NCBI RefSeq assembly: GCF_025905425.1
Contig: NZ_CP109603.1
Coordinates: 5,286,501-5,350,500, forward strand
Origin: Pseudomonas putida
Lineage (GTDB): Bacteria; Pseudomonadota; Gammaproteobacteria; Pseudomonadales; Pseudomonadaceae
Reading direction: 5' to 3'
DNA length: 64,000 nt
Shown here: positions 22,690-37,332 of the stretch, piece by piece
Numbering within the stretch: the stretch's first letter is position 1
Layout: each line of letters opens with the position of its first letter
Notes under the pieces: model-generated
The model's input: the letters and a program-made list of their open reading frames with translations, nothing else
The model's database searches: none
Told to the model about the DNA's origin: nothing
Position numbers and translations under genes: made by a program

Positions 22690-22734
22690 AACAATTCCTG
22701 TTGTAGCGCGCAGTCGGAAATCACTACCGAAGAG

Positions 22735-22763
22735 TTGAATAGGGGTTAATCCACCCCTATACT
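22735..22763 (+). promoter_or_regulatory. Sigma70 promoter of the ATP synthase operon
   Basis: TTGAAT at 22735-22740, a 17-base spacer and TATACT at 22758-22763, 76 bp before atpI. The spacer itself is bracketed by AGGGG and CCCCT, an imperfect dyad. Confidence 0.8.
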
Positions 22764-22838
22764 CTGCGCGCATTTTGTCGGCACAAATTATGCCAAGTCA
22801 TAGCTGACTGGTTGGTCGACTTCCGAGGAGCAGTTGTG

Positions 22839-24132
<1,294 letters not shown>

Positions 24133-24152
24133 GACCGCCTGGCGTGTCTGAT

Positions 24153-24182
24153 AGCCTTCCCCGCCTGTTCGGGGGGAGGGCT
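24153..24182 (+). other. Intercistronic hairpin between atpB and atpE
   Basis: AGCC-TTCCCCG pairs with CGGGGGGAGGGCT with one bulge; followed by TAAAAA rather than a T run, so it looks like an mRNA processing or stability element rather than a terminator. Confidence 0.6.
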
Positions 24183-24259
24183 TAAAAAGTCCGCAAGGGC
24201 AGCTGTACTCACGATTTGTTTTACCGCTTCAAACTAAAAACCTAACCAATACGACGTAA

Positions 24260-24532
<273 letters not shown>

Positions 24533-24589
24533 TCACTCGTCACTACGAGTTGATTTGCTGTATGAATTAAGACCGAGCGAGGTGTTGGC

Positions 24590-25060
24590 GTGAACATTAA
24601 TGCAACCCTGATTGGCCAATCCGTTGCTTTCCTGATTTTTGTACTCTTCTGCATGAAGTACGTATGGCCTCCGGTCATCACTGCTCTGCAAGAGCGCCAA
24701 AAGAAGATTGCCGATGGCTTGGACGCTGCCAACCGCGCAGCTCGCGACCTGGAGCTGGCCCAAGAGAAAGCGGGTCAGCAACTGCGTGAAGCTAAAGCGC
24801 AGGCAGCCGAAATCATTGAGCAAAGCAAGAAACGCGCTGCTCAGCTTGTCGAGGAAGCCCGTGACCAGGCCCGCGTCGAAGCTGACCGTGTGAAGGCTCA
24901 GGCTCTGGCCGAGATCGAACAGGAACTGAACAGCGCTAAAGACGCTCTGCGTGCCCAAGTGGGTGCTCTGGCCGTTGGCGGTGCTGAAAAGATCCTTGGC
25001 GCCACAATCGATCAAAACGCGCATGCGGAGCTGGTTAACAAACTGGCCGCTGAAATTTAA
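24590..25060 (+). CDS. atpF: F1Fo ATP synthase subunit b
   Basis: Peripheral-stalk subunit: one N-terminal membrane helix ([23 protein letters not shown]) followed by a long charged coiled coil to the end. 156 residues from the GTG at 24590. Lies between atpE and atpH; 12 bp before atpH. Confidence 0.97.
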   Translation: MNINATLIGQSVAFLIFVLFCMKYVWPPVITALQERQKKIADGLDAANRAARDLELAQEKAGQQLREAKAQAAEIIEQSKKRAAQLVEEARDQARVEADRVKAQALAEIEQELNSAKDALRAQVGALAVGGAEKILGATIDQNAHAELVNKLAAEI

Positions 25061-25072
25061 GCGAGGGCGATC

Positions 25073-25609
25073 ATGGCAGAACTGACCACGTTGGCCCGAC
25101 CTTACGCTAAGGCTGCCTTTGAGCATGCCCAGGCCCATCAGCAACTGGCCAATTGGTCAGCCATGCTCGGCCTGGCTGCTGCGGTGTCGCAAGACGACAC
25201 CATGCAGCGCCTGCTCAAGGCCCCGCGACTGACGAGCGCAGAAAAGGCCGCCACGTTCATTGACGTGTGCGGTGACAAGTTCAATGCACAGGCACAGAAT
25301 TTCCTTCATGTTGCCGCGGAAAACGACCGTCTCCTGCTTCTGCCGGAGATTGCCGCTCTGTTCGACCTGTACAAGGCCGAGCAAGAGAAATCCGTGGACG
25401 TGGAAGTCACCAGTGCCTTCGCGTTGAACCAAGAACAGCAAGACAAACTCGCCAAGGTTCTCAGTGCACGGTTAGGCCAGGAAGTGCGCCTGCACGCGTC
25501 GGAGGATGCCAGCCTGATTGGCGGCGTCGTCATCCGCGCTGGTGACCTGGTAATCGATGGCTCTGTTCGCGGCAAAATCGCGAAACTGGCCGAAGCATTG
25601 AAATCTTGA
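25073..25609 (+). CDS. atpH: F1Fo ATP synthase subunit delta
   Basis: 178-residue F1 subunit that joins the peripheral stalk to the alpha3beta3 head. N-terminal [13 protein letters not shown] and the C-terminal [22 protein letters not shown] are the family hallmarks. 21 bp before atpA. Confidence 0.97.
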   Translation: MAELTTLARPYAKAAFEHAQAHQQLANWSAMLGLAAAVSQDDTMQRLLKAPRLTSAEKAATFIDVCGDKFNAQAQNFLHVAAENDRLLLLPEIAALFDLYKAEQEKSVDVEVTSAFALNQEQQDKLAKVLSARLGQEVRLHASEDASLIGGVVIRAGDLVIDGSVRGKIAKLAEALKS

Positions 25610-25630
25610 GTTTGAAGGGGCAGCAGAGCA

Positions 25631-27175
<1,545 letters not shown>

Positions 27176-27180
27176 GCCGC

Positions 27181-27202
27181 AGCGGGGGCTCAGGCCCCCG
27201 CT
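27181..27202 (+). other. Intercistronic hairpin between atpA and atpG
   Basis: Perfect 9-bp stem AGCGGGGGC / GCCCCCGCT with a 4-base loop and no T run. It begins 5 bases after the atpA stop, so probably an mRNA stability or translation-rate element. Confidence 0.65.
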
Positions 27203-27223
27203 TGCTAACCTGATAGGTGATAC

Positions 27224-28084
27224 ATGGCAGGCGCAAAAGAGATTCGCAGTAAGATTGCGAGCATCAAAAGCACGCAAAAAATTACCAGCGCCATGGAGAA
27301 AGTGGCGGTAAGCAAAATGCGCAGAGCACAAATGCGCATGGCTGCTAGCCGTCCTTACGCGGAGCGTATCCGCCAGGTGATCGGTCATCTGGCCAACGCC
27401 AACCCGGAATACCGCCACCCGTTTATGATCGAGCGCCCTGTAAAGCGCGCCGGTTATATCGTGGTGAGCAGTGACCGTGGTCTGTGCGGTGGCTTGAACA
27501 CCAACCTGTTCAAGGCCCTGGTCAAGGACATGAGCGCAAACCGCGAACAGGGCGTGGAAATCGACCTGTGCGTGATTGGCAGCAAGGGTGCGACTTTCTT
27601 CCGCATCTTTGGCGGCAACGTCGTAGCCGCGATCAGCCACTTGGGCGAAGAGCCATCGATCAACGATCTGATCGGCTCCGTCAAAGTGATGCTGGACGCC
27701 TACCTGGACGGCCGTATCGATCGCCTCTCCGTGGTTTCGAACAAGTTCATCAACACCATGACCCAGAAGCCAACGGTCGAGCAATTGGTACCGTTGGTGG
27801 CAACCCCGGATCAGGATCTCAAGCATCACTGGGATTACCTGTACGAACCCGACGCAAAAGAGCTGCTGGACGGCTTGATGGTGCGTTACGTGGAGTCGCA
27901 GGTTTACCAGGCGGTGGTCGAGAACAACGCTGCTGAACAAGCGGCCCGGATGATCGCGATGAAGAACGCCACAGACAACGCCGGTGATTTGATCAAAGAG
28001 CTTCAGTTGATCTACAACAAGGCGCGTCAGGCTGCGATCACCCAGGAGATCTCGGAAATCGTCGGCGGCGCTGCCGCGGTTTAA
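27224..28084 (+). CDS. atpG: F1Fo ATP synthase subunit gamma
   Basis: Central rotor shaft of F1, 286 residues. N-terminal coiled-coil helix [20 protein letters not shown], the conserved [15 protein letters not shown], and the C-terminal helix [18 protein letters not shown]. 27 bp before atpD. Confidence 0.98.
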   Translation: MAGAKEIRSKIASIKSTQKITSAMEKVAVSKMRRAQMRMAASRPYAERIRQVIGHLANANPEYRHPFMIERPVKRAGYIVVSSDRGLCGGLNTNLFKALVKDMSANREQGVEIDLCVIGSKGATFFRIFGGNVVAAISHLGEEPSINDLIGSVKVMLDAYLDGRIDRLSVVSNKFINTMTQKPTVEQLVPLVATPDQDLKHHWDYLYEPDAKELLDGLMVRYVESQVYQAVVENNAAEQAARMIAMKNATDNAGDLIKELQLIYNKARQAAITQEISEIVGGAAAV

Positions 28085-29488
<1,404 letters not shown>

Positions 29489-29493
29489 TTCCT

Positions 29494-29511
29494 GCGCCCC
29501 GCAAGGGGCGC
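29494..29511 (+). other. Intercistronic hairpin between atpD and atpC
   Basis: GCGCCCC / GGGGCGC with a GCAA tetraloop, a stable GNRA-type hairpin, without a T run. Confidence 0.6.
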
Positions 29512-29531
29512 TATCAGGTTGAGGCAAGCAG

Positions 29532-29951
29532 ATGGCTATGACAGTCCATTGCGATATCGTCAGCGCGGAAGGAGAGATTTTCTCCGGTCTGGTCGAGATG
29601 GTGGTTGCGCACGGTAACCTGGGTGATCTTGGTATCGCTCCAGGCCACGCGCCGCTGATCACCAATCTGAAGCCAGGTCCGATTACGCTGACCAAGCAGG
29701 GTGGCGCCCAAGAGGTGTTCTACATCTCTGGTGGTTTCCTCGAGGTTCAGCCGAACATGGTCAAGGTGCTTGCCGATACCGTGCAACGTGCTGCAGACCT
29801 GGATGAAGCTCAGGCTCAGGAAGCCCTCAAGGCTGCCGAGAACGCCCTGAATCTGAAAGGCGCGGACTTCGACTACGGCGCCGCCGCCGCACGTCTGGCC
29901 GAGGCCGCAGCTCAGCTGCGTACCGTCCAGCAAATGCGCAAAGGCAAGTAA
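29532..29951 (+). CDS. atpC: F1Fo ATP synthase subunit epsilon
   Basis: Regulatory F1 subunit of the rotor, 139 residues. N-terminal beta-sandwich with [30 protein letters not shown] and [12 protein letters not shown], then a helical hairpin rich in Ala/Glu. Last gene of the operon; a strong terminator follows at 29991. Confidence 0.97.
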   Translation: MAMTVHCDIVSAEGEIFSGLVEMVVAHGNLGDLGIAPGHAPLITNLKPGPITLTKQGGAQEVFYISGGFLEVQPNMVKVLADTVQRAADLDEAQAQEALKAAENALNLKGADFDYGAAAARLAEAAAQLRTVQQMRKGK

Positions 29952-29990
29952 TCGGCCCCGGCTGATGACTTCTGTTGCGATTGAGTAAAA

Positions 29991-30020
29991 GGGTAGCCTC
30001 GGCTACCCTTTTTCTTTTTT
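29991..30020 (+). terminator. Rho-independent terminator of the ATP synthase operon
   Basis: AGGGTAGCC / GGCTACCCT stem, two-base loop (TC), then a T-rich tail. Confidence 0.92.
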
Positions 30021-30068
30021 CGATTTTCTCCGGTCATTTCACTGACCGCCCAGGATTGGTAGCCAGTA

Positions 30069-31436
30069 ATGTCACTCGATATCGTTATTCTCGCCGCCGG
30101 CCAAGGCACCCGCATGCGCTCGGCGCTGCCCAAGGTGCTGCACCCGGTTGCCGGCAATTCCATGCTCGGCCATGTTATCCACAGCGCTCGCCAGCTCCAG
30201 CCGCAAGGTATCCACGTGGTCATTGGCCATGGTGCCGAGCAGGTGCGTGAGCGCCTGGCAGCTGACGACCTGAACTTCGTCATGCAGGACAAGCAGCTGG
30301 GCACAGGCCACGCCGTTGCCCAGGCGCTGCCGGCATTGAGCGCCGACACCGTGCTGGTACTGTACGGCGATGTGCCGTTGATCGAAGTCGAAACCCTGCA
30401 GCGTTTGTTGGCCAAGGCCAACGACCAGCAGTTGGGCCTGCTCACTGTCACCCTCGAAGACCCGACCGGCTACGGCCGTATCGTGCGTGACGAGCAGGGC
30501 AAGGTAACGGCCATCGTTGAGCACAAGGATGCCAACGATGCACAGAAAGCGATCAAGGAAGGCAACACCGGCATTCTGGCCCTGCCAGCCGCGCGTCTGG
30601 CGGACTGGATGAGCCGTTTGTCGAACAACAACGCCCAGGGCGAGTACTACCTGACCGATGTCATCGCCATGGCGGTATCCGACGGCCTGGTGGTTGCCAC
30701 CGAGCAACCTCATGACCCGATGGAAGTGCAGGGCGCCAACGATCGTCGCCAGCTGTCCGAGCTTGAGCGCCACTATCAGCTGCGTGCTGGCCGCCGCCTG
30801 ATGGCCCAGGGTGTCACCCTGCGCGACCCGGCGCGGTTCGATGTGCGCGGTGAAGTGACCGTTGGTCGTGACGTGCTGATCGACATCAACGTGATCCTCG
30901 AAGGCAAGGTGGTCATCGAGGACGATGTTCAGATCGGCCCTAACTGCGTCATCAAGAACACCACCCTGCGCAAAGGCGCGGTGGTCAAGGCTAACAGCCA
31001 CCTCGAAGGCGCCGTGATGGGCGAGGGCAGCGATGCCGGCCCGTTCGCCCGCCTGCGCCCAGGCAGCGTGCTGGACGCCAAGGCCCATGTGGGTAACTTC
31101 GTCGAGCTGAAAAACGCCCACCTGGGTGAAGGCGCCAAAGCGGGTCACCTGAGCTACTTGGGTGATGCCGAAATCGGCGCACGCACCAACATCGGCGCTG
31201 GCACCATCACCTGCAACTACGATGGCGCCAACAAGTTCAAGACCGTGATGGGTGAGGACGTGTTCATCGGTTCCAACAACTCGTTGGTGGCCCCTGTGGA
31301 TATCCAGTCCGGCGCCACCACTGCTGCCGGTTCGACGATCACCCAGACAGTAGAAGCGAGCCAGCTTGCTGTAGGCCGTGCGCGCCAGCGCAATATCGAA
31401 GGCTGGAAGCGGCCGGAGAAGATCACGAAGAGCTGA
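30069..31436 (+). CDS. glmU: Bifunctional GlmU: GlcN-1-P acetyltransferase / GlcNAc-1-P uridyltransferase
   Basis: Makes UDP-GlcNAc, precursor of peptidoglycan and LPS. 455 residues. N-terminal uridyltransferase with [20 protein letters not shown] and YGDVPLI; C-terminal left-handed beta-helix with hexapeptide repeats ([12 protein letters not shown]) and the acetyltransferase stretch [31 protein letters not shown]. Shares its pathway with glmS, two genes downstream. A perfect DnaA box lies at 30175. Confidence 0.98.
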   Translation: MSLDIVILAAGQGTRMRSALPKVLHPVAGNSMLGHVIHSARQLQPQGIHVVIGHGAEQVRERLAADDLNFVMQDKQLGTGHAVAQALPALSADTVLVLYGDVPLIEVETLQRLLAKANDQQLGLLTVTLEDPTGYGRIVRDEQGKVTAIVEHKDANDAQKAIKEGNTGILALPAARLADWMSRLSNNNAQGEYYLTDVIAMAVSDGLVVATEQPHDPMEVQGANDRRQLSELERHYQLRAGRRLMAQGVTLRDPARFDVRGEVTVGRDVLIDINVILEGKVVIEDDVQIGPNCVIKNTTLRKGAVVKANSHLEGAVMGEGSDAGPFARLRPGSVLDAKAHVGNFVELKNAHLGEGAKAGHLSYLGDAEIGARTNIGAGTITCNYDGANKFKTVMGEDVFIGSNNSLVAPVDIQSGATTAAGSTITQTVEASQLAVGRARQRNIEGWKRPEKITKS

Positions 31437-31459
31437 GTTATACACAGTTGTTTCGATCG

Positions 31460-31496
31460 AAAGCCGACCTGTGTGAACGGGTCGGCTTTTTTTTTG
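31460..31496 (+). terminator. Rho-independent terminator after glmU
   Basis: AAGCCGACC / GGTCGGCTT stem with a 10-base loop, followed by nine T residues. A DnaA box (TTATCCACA, 31533-31541) lies just downstream, before the DeoR-type gene. Confidence 0.9.
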
Positions 31497-31618
31497 GCTG
31501 TAATATGACCGCGCGTAGCGGGCCCTAGGGAGTTATCCACACCACGTCAGGCTTGACGAAATCACTGTCTTAGGTTTTGATTGCACCTATTATCTTTCGA
31601 ATCGAAACTTAAGCACTC

Positions 31619-32395
31619 ATGTCGAAACGTAACACGCCTCAACGCCGCCACAATATCCTGGCCCTGCTCAGCGAGCAGGGTGAGGTCAGTGTGGACGCGT
31701 TGGCCAAGCGCTTCGAAACCTCGGAAGTCACTATTCGCAAAGACCTCGCCGCCCTGGAAACCAATGGCCTGCTGCTGCGTCGCTACGGCGGTGCGGTGCC
31801 GGTGCCACAAGAGTTGCTTGGCGAACCTACCCAGCCTGTGTCCGCCTACAAGAAGGCCATTGCGCGCGCTGCGGTAGGGCGTATCCGCGAACATGCGCGG
31901 ATCATCATCGACAGCGGCAGCACGACAGCGGCCATGATTCCTGAGCTGGGCCGGCAGCCTGGCTTGGTGGTGATGACCAACTCATTGAACGTGGCCCGTG
32001 CCATCAGCGAGCTGGAGCATGAGCCGGTGTTGCTGATGACCGGTGGTACCTGGGACCCACACTCCGAGTCGTTCCAGGGCCAAGTGGCCGAGCAGGTGCT
32101 GCGTTCATACGATTTCGATCAGCTGTTCATCGGTGCCGATGGCATCGACCTCAACCGGGGTACCACCACCTTCAATGAACTGCTTGGGCTCAGCCGGGTC
32201 ATGGCCGAGGTGGCCCGAGAAGTGATCGTGATGGTCGAGTCCGACAAGGTGGGGCGCAAGATCCCTAACCTCGAGCTGCCCTGGGGCAGTGTGAATACCC
32301 TAATTACAGATGAACGCCTGCCCGCAGCGGCACGCGAACACATTCAAGCCCGCGGCATCAACCTGATTTGCGCCGCGATCAGCCAGGAGCAATAA
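31619..32395 (+). CDS. DeoR-family transcriptional regulator upstream of glmS
   Basis: 258-residue DeoR-type repressor. N-terminal winged helix [39 protein letters not shown], then a sugar-phosphate-sensing domain with [37 protein letters not shown]. Ends 2 bp before the glmS ATG, so it is in the same transcript. It probably adjusts glmS expression to amino-sugar phosphate, an inference from its position and the ligand class of the family. Confidence 0.93.
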   Translation: MSKRNTPQRRHNILALLSEQGEVSVDALAKRFETSEVTIRKDLAALETNGLLLRRYGGAVPVPQELLGEPTQPVSAYKKAIARAAVGRIREHARIIIDSGSTTAAMIPELGRQPGLVVMTNSLNVARAISELEHEPVLLMTGGTWDPHSESFQGQVAEQVLRSYDFDQLFIGADGIDLNRGTTTFNELLGLSRVMAEVAREVIVMVESDKVGRKIPNLELPWGSVNTLITDERLPAAAREHIQARGINLICAAISQEQ

Positions 32396-32397
32396 AC

Positions 32398-34233
32398 ATG
32401 TGTGGAATCGTTGGTGCCGTAGCCGAGCGTAATATCACAGCCATTCTGATCGAAGGCCTCAAGCGCCTCGAATACCGCGGGTACGACAGTGCCGGCCTGG
32501 CCGTTTACAGCCAGCAGGGTGAACTGGAGCGTCGCCGCCGTATCGGTAAGGTCAGCGAGCTGGAAGCCGCCGTTGCTGCTGAGCCGCTCGTCGGCCAGCT
32601 GGGTATCGCCCACACCCGTTGGGCTACTCATGGCGCGCCGACCGAAGGCAACGCTCACCCACACTTCTCGGGCAGTGATGTGGCGGTTGTGCACAACGGC
32701 ATCATCGAGAACCACGAAGAGCTGCGTGAAGAGCTCAAAGACCTGGGCTACGTGTTCACGTCGCAGACCGATACCGAAGTCATCGTCCACCTGATCCACC
32801 ACACGCTCAAGACTGTTCCAGACCTGACCGACGCGCTCAAGTCCGCAGTCAAGCGCCTGCATGGCGCCTATGGCCTGTCGGTGATCAGCGCTAAACAGCC
32901 TGACCGCCTGGTAGCTGCTCGCAGCGGCAGCCCACTGGTGATCGGCCTGGGCCTTGGCGAAAACTTCCTGGCCTCGGACCAATTGGCTCTGCGCCAGGTC
33001 ACCGACCGCTTCATGTACCTGGAAGAAGGCGACATCGCTGAAATCCGCCGTGACCAGGTCAGCATCTGGGACCAGGCCGGCAACAAGGTCCAGCGTGAAA
33101 CCGTGCAGTACCACGAAGGCGCTGAAGCGGCGGACAAGGGTACCTACCGCCACTTCATGCTCAAGGAAATCCACGAGCAGCCAAGCGTGGTCCAGCGTAC
33201 GTTGGAAGGCCGCCTGGGCAAGGACAACGTGCTGGTCCAGGCCTTCGGCCCGAACGCCGCCGAACTGTTCGCCAAGGTTCGCAACGTGCAGATCGTCGCA
33301 TGCGGTACCAGCTACCACGCCGGCATGGTTGCCCGTTACTGGCTCGAAGGCCTGGCCGGCATCCCATGCCAGGTCGAAGTGGCCAGCGAGTTCCGTTACC
33401 GCAAGGTAGTGGTGCAGCCCGACACCCTGTTCGTCTCGATCTCGCAATCCGGTGAAACCGCCGATACCCTGGCTGCCCTGCGCAACGCCAAGGAGCTGGG
33501 CTTCCTCGGCAGCCTGGCGATCTGCAACGTCGGCATCAGCTCGCTGGTGCGTGAATCCGACCTGACCCTGCTGACCCTGGCCGGCCCAGAGATCGGCGTT
33601 GCCTCGACCAAAGCGTTCACCACCCAGCTGGTTTCGCTGATGCTGCTGACCCTGGCCTTGGGCCAAGTGCGCGGCACCCTCGAAGCCGGTGTGGAAGCCG
33701 AGCTGGTTGAAGAGTTGCGTCGCCTGCCGGCCCGTCTGGGCGAGGCACTGGCCATGGACGCGACCGTCGAGAAGATCGCCGAGCTGTTCGCTGACAAGCA
33801 CCACACCCTGTTCCTGGGTCGTGGCGCCCAGTACCCGGTGGCGATGGAAGGTGCGCTCAAGCTCAAGGAGATCTCCTACATCCACGCCGAAGCCTACCCG
33901 GCAGGCGAGCTGAAGCACGGCCCGCTGGCGCTTGTGGATAACGACATGCCGGTGGTTACCGTGGCGCCGAACAACGAACTGCTGGAGAAGCTCAAGTCCA
34001 ACCTGCAGGAAGTGCGTGCCCGTGGTGGTGAGCTGGTGGTGTTCGCCGACGAACAGGCTGGCATGACCAACGGTGAAGGGACCCACGTGATCAAGGTGCC
34101 GCACATTTCTGACGCCCTGGCACCGATCCTGTACACCATTCCGCTGCAGCTGCTGTCGTACTACGTGGCCGTGCTCAAGGGCACCGACGTTGACCAGCCG
34201 CGCAACCTGGCGAAATCGGTGACGGTGGAATAA
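32398..34233 (+). CDS. glmS: Glutamine--fructose-6-phosphate aminotransferase (isomerizing)
   Basis: Makes glucosamine-6-phosphate from fructose-6-phosphate and glutamine, first step to UDP-GlcNAc. 611 residues from the ATG at 32398: MCGIVGAV, with the N-terminal nucleophile Cys. Glutaminase domain with HTRWATHG, then two SIS domains ([44 protein letters not shown]), and the C-terminus [11 protein letters not shown], whose DNA forms the Tn7 recognition site. A perfect DnaA box lies at 33933. Confidence 0.98.
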   Translation: MCGIVGAVAERNITAILIEGLKRLEYRGYDSAGLAVYSQQGELERRRRIGKVSELEAAVAAEPLVGQLGIAHTRWATHGAPTEGNAHPHFSGSDVAVVHNGIIENHEELREELKDLGYVFTSQTDTEVIVHLIHHTLKTVPDLTDALKSAVKRLHGAYGLSVISAKQPDRLVAARSGSPLVIGLGLGENFLASDQLALRQVTDRFMYLEEGDIAEIRRDQVSIWDQAGNKVQRETVQYHEGAEAADKGTYRHFMLKEIHEQPSVVQRTLEGRLGKDNVLVQAFGPNAAELFAKVRNVQIVACGTSYHAGMVARYWLEGLAGIPCQVEVASEFRYRKVVVQPDTLFVSISQSGETADTLAALRNAKELGFLGSLAICNVGISSLVRESDLTLLTLAGPEIGVASTKAFTTQLVSLMLLTLALGQVRGTLEAGVEAELVEELRRLPARLGEALAMDATVEKIAELFADKHHTLFLGRGAQYPVAMEGALKLKEISYIHAEAYPAGELKHGPLALVDNDMPVVTVAPNNELLEKLKSNLQEVRARGGELVVFADEQAGMTNGEGTHVIKVPHISDALAPILYTIPLQLLSYYVAVLKGTDVDQPRNLAKSVTVE

Positions 34234-34280
34234 CCAACGGGCAACACTTGAAGTGACACAAAAGAATAAAGTTTGACACA
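34198..34280. mobile_element. attTn7 site with a short Tn7-end-like motif downstream
   Basis: The last 12 codons of glmS are the conserved TnsD target; Tn7-family elements insert about 25 bp after the stop codon. Exactly there (34254-34280) lie two direct TGACACA repeats, 20 bp apart, flanking AAAGAATAAAGTTTGACAC, which resembles the AATAAAGT core of Tn7 TnsB-binding sites from memory. No tns gene is present. The attachment site is solid; the relic is a guess. Confidence 0.5.
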
Positions 34281-34286
34281 ACGCGT

Positions 34287-34312
34287 AAACCCCCGTTTCT
34301 ACGGGGGTTTTC
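34287..34312 (+). terminator. Rho-independent terminator after glmS
   Basis: AAACCCCCG / CGGGGGTTT stem with a 6-base loop and a short T tail. It lies beyond the attTn7 point, 53 bp after the stop codon. Confidence 0.88.
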
Positions 34313-34441
34313 CGTTTCTGGGCTATGCCGTTGCTCCGCAATAGCCGCTTCGCTTGTCAGCGAGAGCAGTCTGGGAATCCCTGCGACAAGGCGACAGCCC
34401 GCAGCCCGCACGTTGGAAGAACTACGGTGCTCGCTGTAGTC

Positions 34442-35347
34442 CTATTTCTTGGATATCTTGTTGCCGGGTAGGTGCAGATAGGACATCACGCTTTCGGTTA
34501 GCTCTGTCGCTAACTTCACGGCTTCCTTATTTCGTGCCATGACACCAGCTACCAGGCCTTCGATCAGGGCTAGCACAGCAATGTTGGAACTGGTCAGCAC
34601 CGGGTGATCGCCAGGCGCGAACAATACATGGTGTGCAATGGCTGTCAGGGGGGAAGCGGGCGAGTCGGTAATCGCCAGCACTGTGGCATTGCGCTCGCGG
34701 GCAAAACGCGACAACTGGAGAGTATCTTGGGAGTAACGCGGCATAGCAATCGCCAGCAGCACGTCCTGCTTGGTAATTGCAGCCAGGCGATAGGCGGCAT
34801 TCTCGTTTCCGCCTTCCATGCTGATAGCACAGGTATCTTTGCAAAACGGCACCAATGTCGAGGCCGCAAGACCGGCGAGGTAGACACTGTTGCCAAAACC
34901 TAGCACATAAATTTTGCGGGCCGAGGTTAAGCTGTTAATGAAGGCTTCTAACGTGTCGGCCTGATTGTTGCTGCCCGCTGCAGCCAAGTTACTGCTGGCG
35001 CTCTGGATTTGCTCATGTAGGCCGAACTCGCCGCTGGGGCGCTGGGCCAGCTCGTTGCGTAGCTTGTCCACGGGCGAGACTATCTGTTGCAAGGTCGCTA
35101 CAAGTTCAGCCTTCATGCCCGTATAGCCGCCCAGATCCACGGCCTTGGCCAGTCGGTTGACCGCTGCTGGTGAAGTCACAGTAGCCTGGGCCAGCTCTTC
35201 GATGGTGAGGGTAGCGGCCTTCAGTGGATGACGCAGGATGTAATCAGCGACCTTGCGCAACGAAGGCGGCAGGTCGTGCAGGCTCTCCGACAGCTTGCGC
35301 ATGACCGGTGAGGCATAGACAGTGGTTTGCTTTGAATGGCTGGGCAT
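34442..35347 (-). CDS. RpiR-family transcriptional regulator (HTH + SIS)
   Basis: 301 residues. N-terminal RpiR helix-turn-helix (about 15-90: LPPSLRKVADYILRHPLKAATLTIEELAQATVTSPAAVNRLAKA) and a SIS ligand domain (about 130-280: KIYVLGFGNSVYLAGLAAS, LLAIAMPRYSQDTLQLSRFA). RpiR proteins usually sense phosphosugars, but some control amino-acid uptake. It follows an Aot-like transporter operon on the same strand, 79 bp after the ATPase gene and beyond a hairpin, where P. aeruginosa has argR. It is the likely regulator of that operon. Confidence 0.92.
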   Translation of the reverse strand: MPSHSKQTTVYASPVMRKLSESLHDLPPSLRKVADYILRHPLKAATLTIEELAQATVTSPAAVNRLAKAVDLGGYTGMKAELVATLQQIVSPVDKLRNELAQRPSGEFGLHEQIQSASSNLAAAGSNNQADTLEAFINSLTSARKIYVLGFGNSVYLAGLAASTLVPFCKDTCAISMEGGNENAAYRLAAITKQDVLLAIAMPRYSQDTLQLSRFARERNATVLAITDSPASPLTAIAHHVLFAPGDHPVLTSSNIAVLALIEGLVAGVMARNKEAVKLATELTESVMSYLHLPGNKISKK

Positions 35348-35387
35348 CCTGCACTAGGCTCCCTGGAAGATTGGCGCAGTGTATCTC

Positions 35388-35420
35388 AAGGGCCCCCTAG
35401 GCCGCAGCCGGGGGGCTCTT
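35388..35420 (-). terminator. Hairpin after the ABC transporter operon
   Basis: AAGGGCCCCC pairs with GGGGGCTCTT (one mismatch) around a 13-base GC-rich loop. Possible weak terminator or attenuator between the ATPase gene and the RpiR gene. Confidence 0.45.
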
Positions 35421-35426
35421 GGTCCT

Positions 35427-36191
35427 TTACTTCAGGCTACCAGCAAGAAACTGCTGCAAGCGCTCGGACTGTGGCCGGGCCAGCACCTCCCGCGGATTGC
35501 CGCGCTCCAGGGCCAGCCCCTGGTGCAGGAACATGACCTGGTTGGAGACCTCCCGGGCAAAGCCCATCTCGTGGGTCACCACCACCATGGTGCGGCCCTC
35601 CTGTGCCAGCGCCTGCATCACCTTCAATACCTCGCCAACCAGCTCGGGGTCGAGCGCCGAGGTCGGCTCGTCGAACAGCATCACTTCCGGCTCCATGGCC
35701 AGCGCCCGGGCAATCGCCACGCGTTGCTGCTCGCCGCCGGACATGTGCGCCGGATAGGCGCTACGGCGGTGGCTGACACCGACCTTGTGCAGGTAGTGCT
35801 CGGCTCGTTCACGGGCTTCCTTGCGGGCCATGCCCAGCACATGTACCGGGGCTTCCATCACGTTGTCCAGGGCGCTCATGTGCGACCAAAGGTTGAAATG
35901 CTGGAAAACCATGCTCAGCTGTGAGCGCAGGCGTTGCAGCTGGCCCGGGTCTGCGGCGCGCAGCCCGCCGCGAGGGCAGGAGCGCAACTTCAAGTCTTCG
36001 CCATTGACCTTGATCTGCCCTGCATTGGGTTGCTCAAGCAGGTTGATGCAACGCAGGAAAGTGCTTTTGCCTGAGCCGCTGGAGCCGATGATGCTGATCA
36101 CATCACCAGCCTTGGCCTGCAGCGAAACGCCCTTGAGTACCTGATGGTTGCCGTAGCTTTTGTGCAGCTCGTGAATTTCCAGTTTGTTCAT
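35427..36191 (-). CDS. Polar amino acid ABC transporter ATPase (AotP/HisP-like)
   Basis: 254-residue ATP-binding subunit. Walker [14 protein letters not shown], signature [35 protein letters not shown] with Walker B, switch His in [10 protein letters not shown]. The insertion [36 protein letters not shown] is typical of the HisP/ArtP class. I use the ATG at 36191 rather than an upstream TTG. It is the last gene of a five-gene transport operon, 19 bp after the deacylase gene. Confidence 0.93.
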   Translation of the reverse strand: MNKLEIHELHKSYGNHQVLKGVSLQAKAGDVISIIGSSGSGKSTFLRCINLLEQPNAGQIKVNGEDLKLRSCPRGGLRAADPGQLQRLRSQLSMVFQHFNLWSHMSALDNVMEAPVHVLGMARKEARERAEHYLHKVGVSHRRSAYPAHMSGGEQQRVAIARALAMEPEVMLFDEPTSALDPELVGEVLKVMQALAQEGRTMVVVTHEMGFAREVSNQVMFLHQGLALERGNPREVLARPQSERLQQFLAGSLK

Positions 36192-36210
36192 CAAAGGATA
36201 CTCGTTGGTG

Positions 36211-37323
36211 TCAGTCGCTGAACAAGCGACCGTGGCGAATAGGCAGGCTGCCGGCTACTTTCGCAAGCCATAGGCCTGGTTGGGCGAAGCGCAGGCGTTC
36301 GCGGGCATACAGAACACCGTCGGTGCTGGCCCTGACAACGCTGTGTCGGTCACTAAGCGGGTCGATGACTTCAAACAGCGGGTCGCCGGTTCTGACCTGC
36401 GCCCCCAGGGGTTGCAGGTAGCTGACCACGCCCGGGTGTTCGGCATAGGCATACTGGGCGCCGGCAAACGGTGTGGCCTGACAGCAGTGGGTTGGTGCCG
36501 GCGGCCACGGGCCGCTGACCAAGCCCTGATCAGCCAGGTAGGCAAGAATGTGTTCAGCATCGGCCTGGCACCGTTCGCGTTCGGTATCGGCCATGCCGCG
36601 CAGCTCGAGGGTGGTGGCAATACAGGCCAGCGGGATGTTCGCCTGGGTAAAATGTTCGGGCAGCTTTACCCACGGCAAAGCACAGGCTTCGTCGAACGCG
36701 TTGCCACCGGCGTCCTCGGCAAGCAGCGCCGCTTCAGCGCCCAGGCGTGCCGCCAGCGAGCGCAAGCGGGGCCAGTTTTGTGGCAGTGCATAAAGCAGCA
36801 TCACTGATTCAAAATCACAGTGCAGGTCGATCACCACGTCGGCATCACACGCATGCTGCAGAAGCAGCCGACGAAGGGCGTCAAGCTCTGACTGCGCCGC
36901 AGGCAGTTCGCCGAGAATGTCGTGCATGGCACGGCGAATGGTGGCGACGTTATCTTCGCCGTTCTCGCCCAGCTGACCTTCCAGGCGCTTGACCAGCGCT
37001 TCGGTCAGTGCCGGAAAGTCGCGGTTGAAGTTCTTGCCGCTGTTGAACTCGAAACGGCCCTGGTGGGTGGCCTGGAACATCTGGCCGATGCCAATCGGGT
37101 TGGCCAGCGGCACCAGTTCTATTACGCCAGTCAGCCGCCCTTGCGCCTCCAGTTCGGCCAGGCGGGCCTTCAATGCCACTGCCACGCGCATGCCTGGCAA
37201 TTCGTCAGCGTGCAGCGAGGCCTGGATATAGGCTTTGCGCGGGCCGTTACCGAAGCGAAACACGCTCAGGGTGCGTTGCGTACCGCAGGCGCTCCAGGGC
37301 AGGGTATGGTCGATTTTCTGCAT
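36211..37323 (-). CDS. Succinylglutamate desuccinylase/aspartoacylase-family deacylase (AotO-like)
   Basis: 370-residue zinc-dependent hydrolase of the M14-like AstE/AspA family. Zn ligands [10 protein letters not shown] (His, Glu) and VIDLHCDFE (His); substrate stretch NFNRDFPAL; the C-terminal [25 protein letters not shown] resembles a biotinyl-lipoyl-like beta domain. Ribosome-binding site AGGAGCTTCC. It is embedded between permease and ATPase genes, the same place as aotO in the P. aeruginosa arginine/ornithine operon. It may deacylate an imported N-acyl amino acid; substrate unknown. Confidence 0.88.
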   Translation of the reverse strand: MQKIDHTLPWSACGTQRTLSVFRFGNGPRKAYIQASLHADELPGMRVAVALKARLAELEAQGRLTGVIELVPLANPIGIGQMFQATHQGRFEFNSGKNFNRDFPALTEALVKRLEGQLGENGEDNVATIRRAMHDILGELPAAQSELDALRRLLLQHACDADVVIDLHCDFESVMLLYALPQNWPRLRSLAARLGAEAALLAEDAGGNAFDEACALPWVKLPEHFTQANIPLACIATTLELRGMADTERERCQADAEHILAYLADQGLVSGPWPPAPTHCCQATPFAGAQYAYAEHPGVVSYLQPLGAQVRTGDPLFEVIDPLSDRHSVVRASTDGVLYARERLRFAQPGLWLAKVAGSLPIRHGRLFSD

Positions 37324-37332
37324 GGAAGCTCC

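Noticed and set aside
21013..22773. Minus-strand open frame of 586 codons opposite parA and parB
   Set aside because: Shadow of two certain genes, without start signal.
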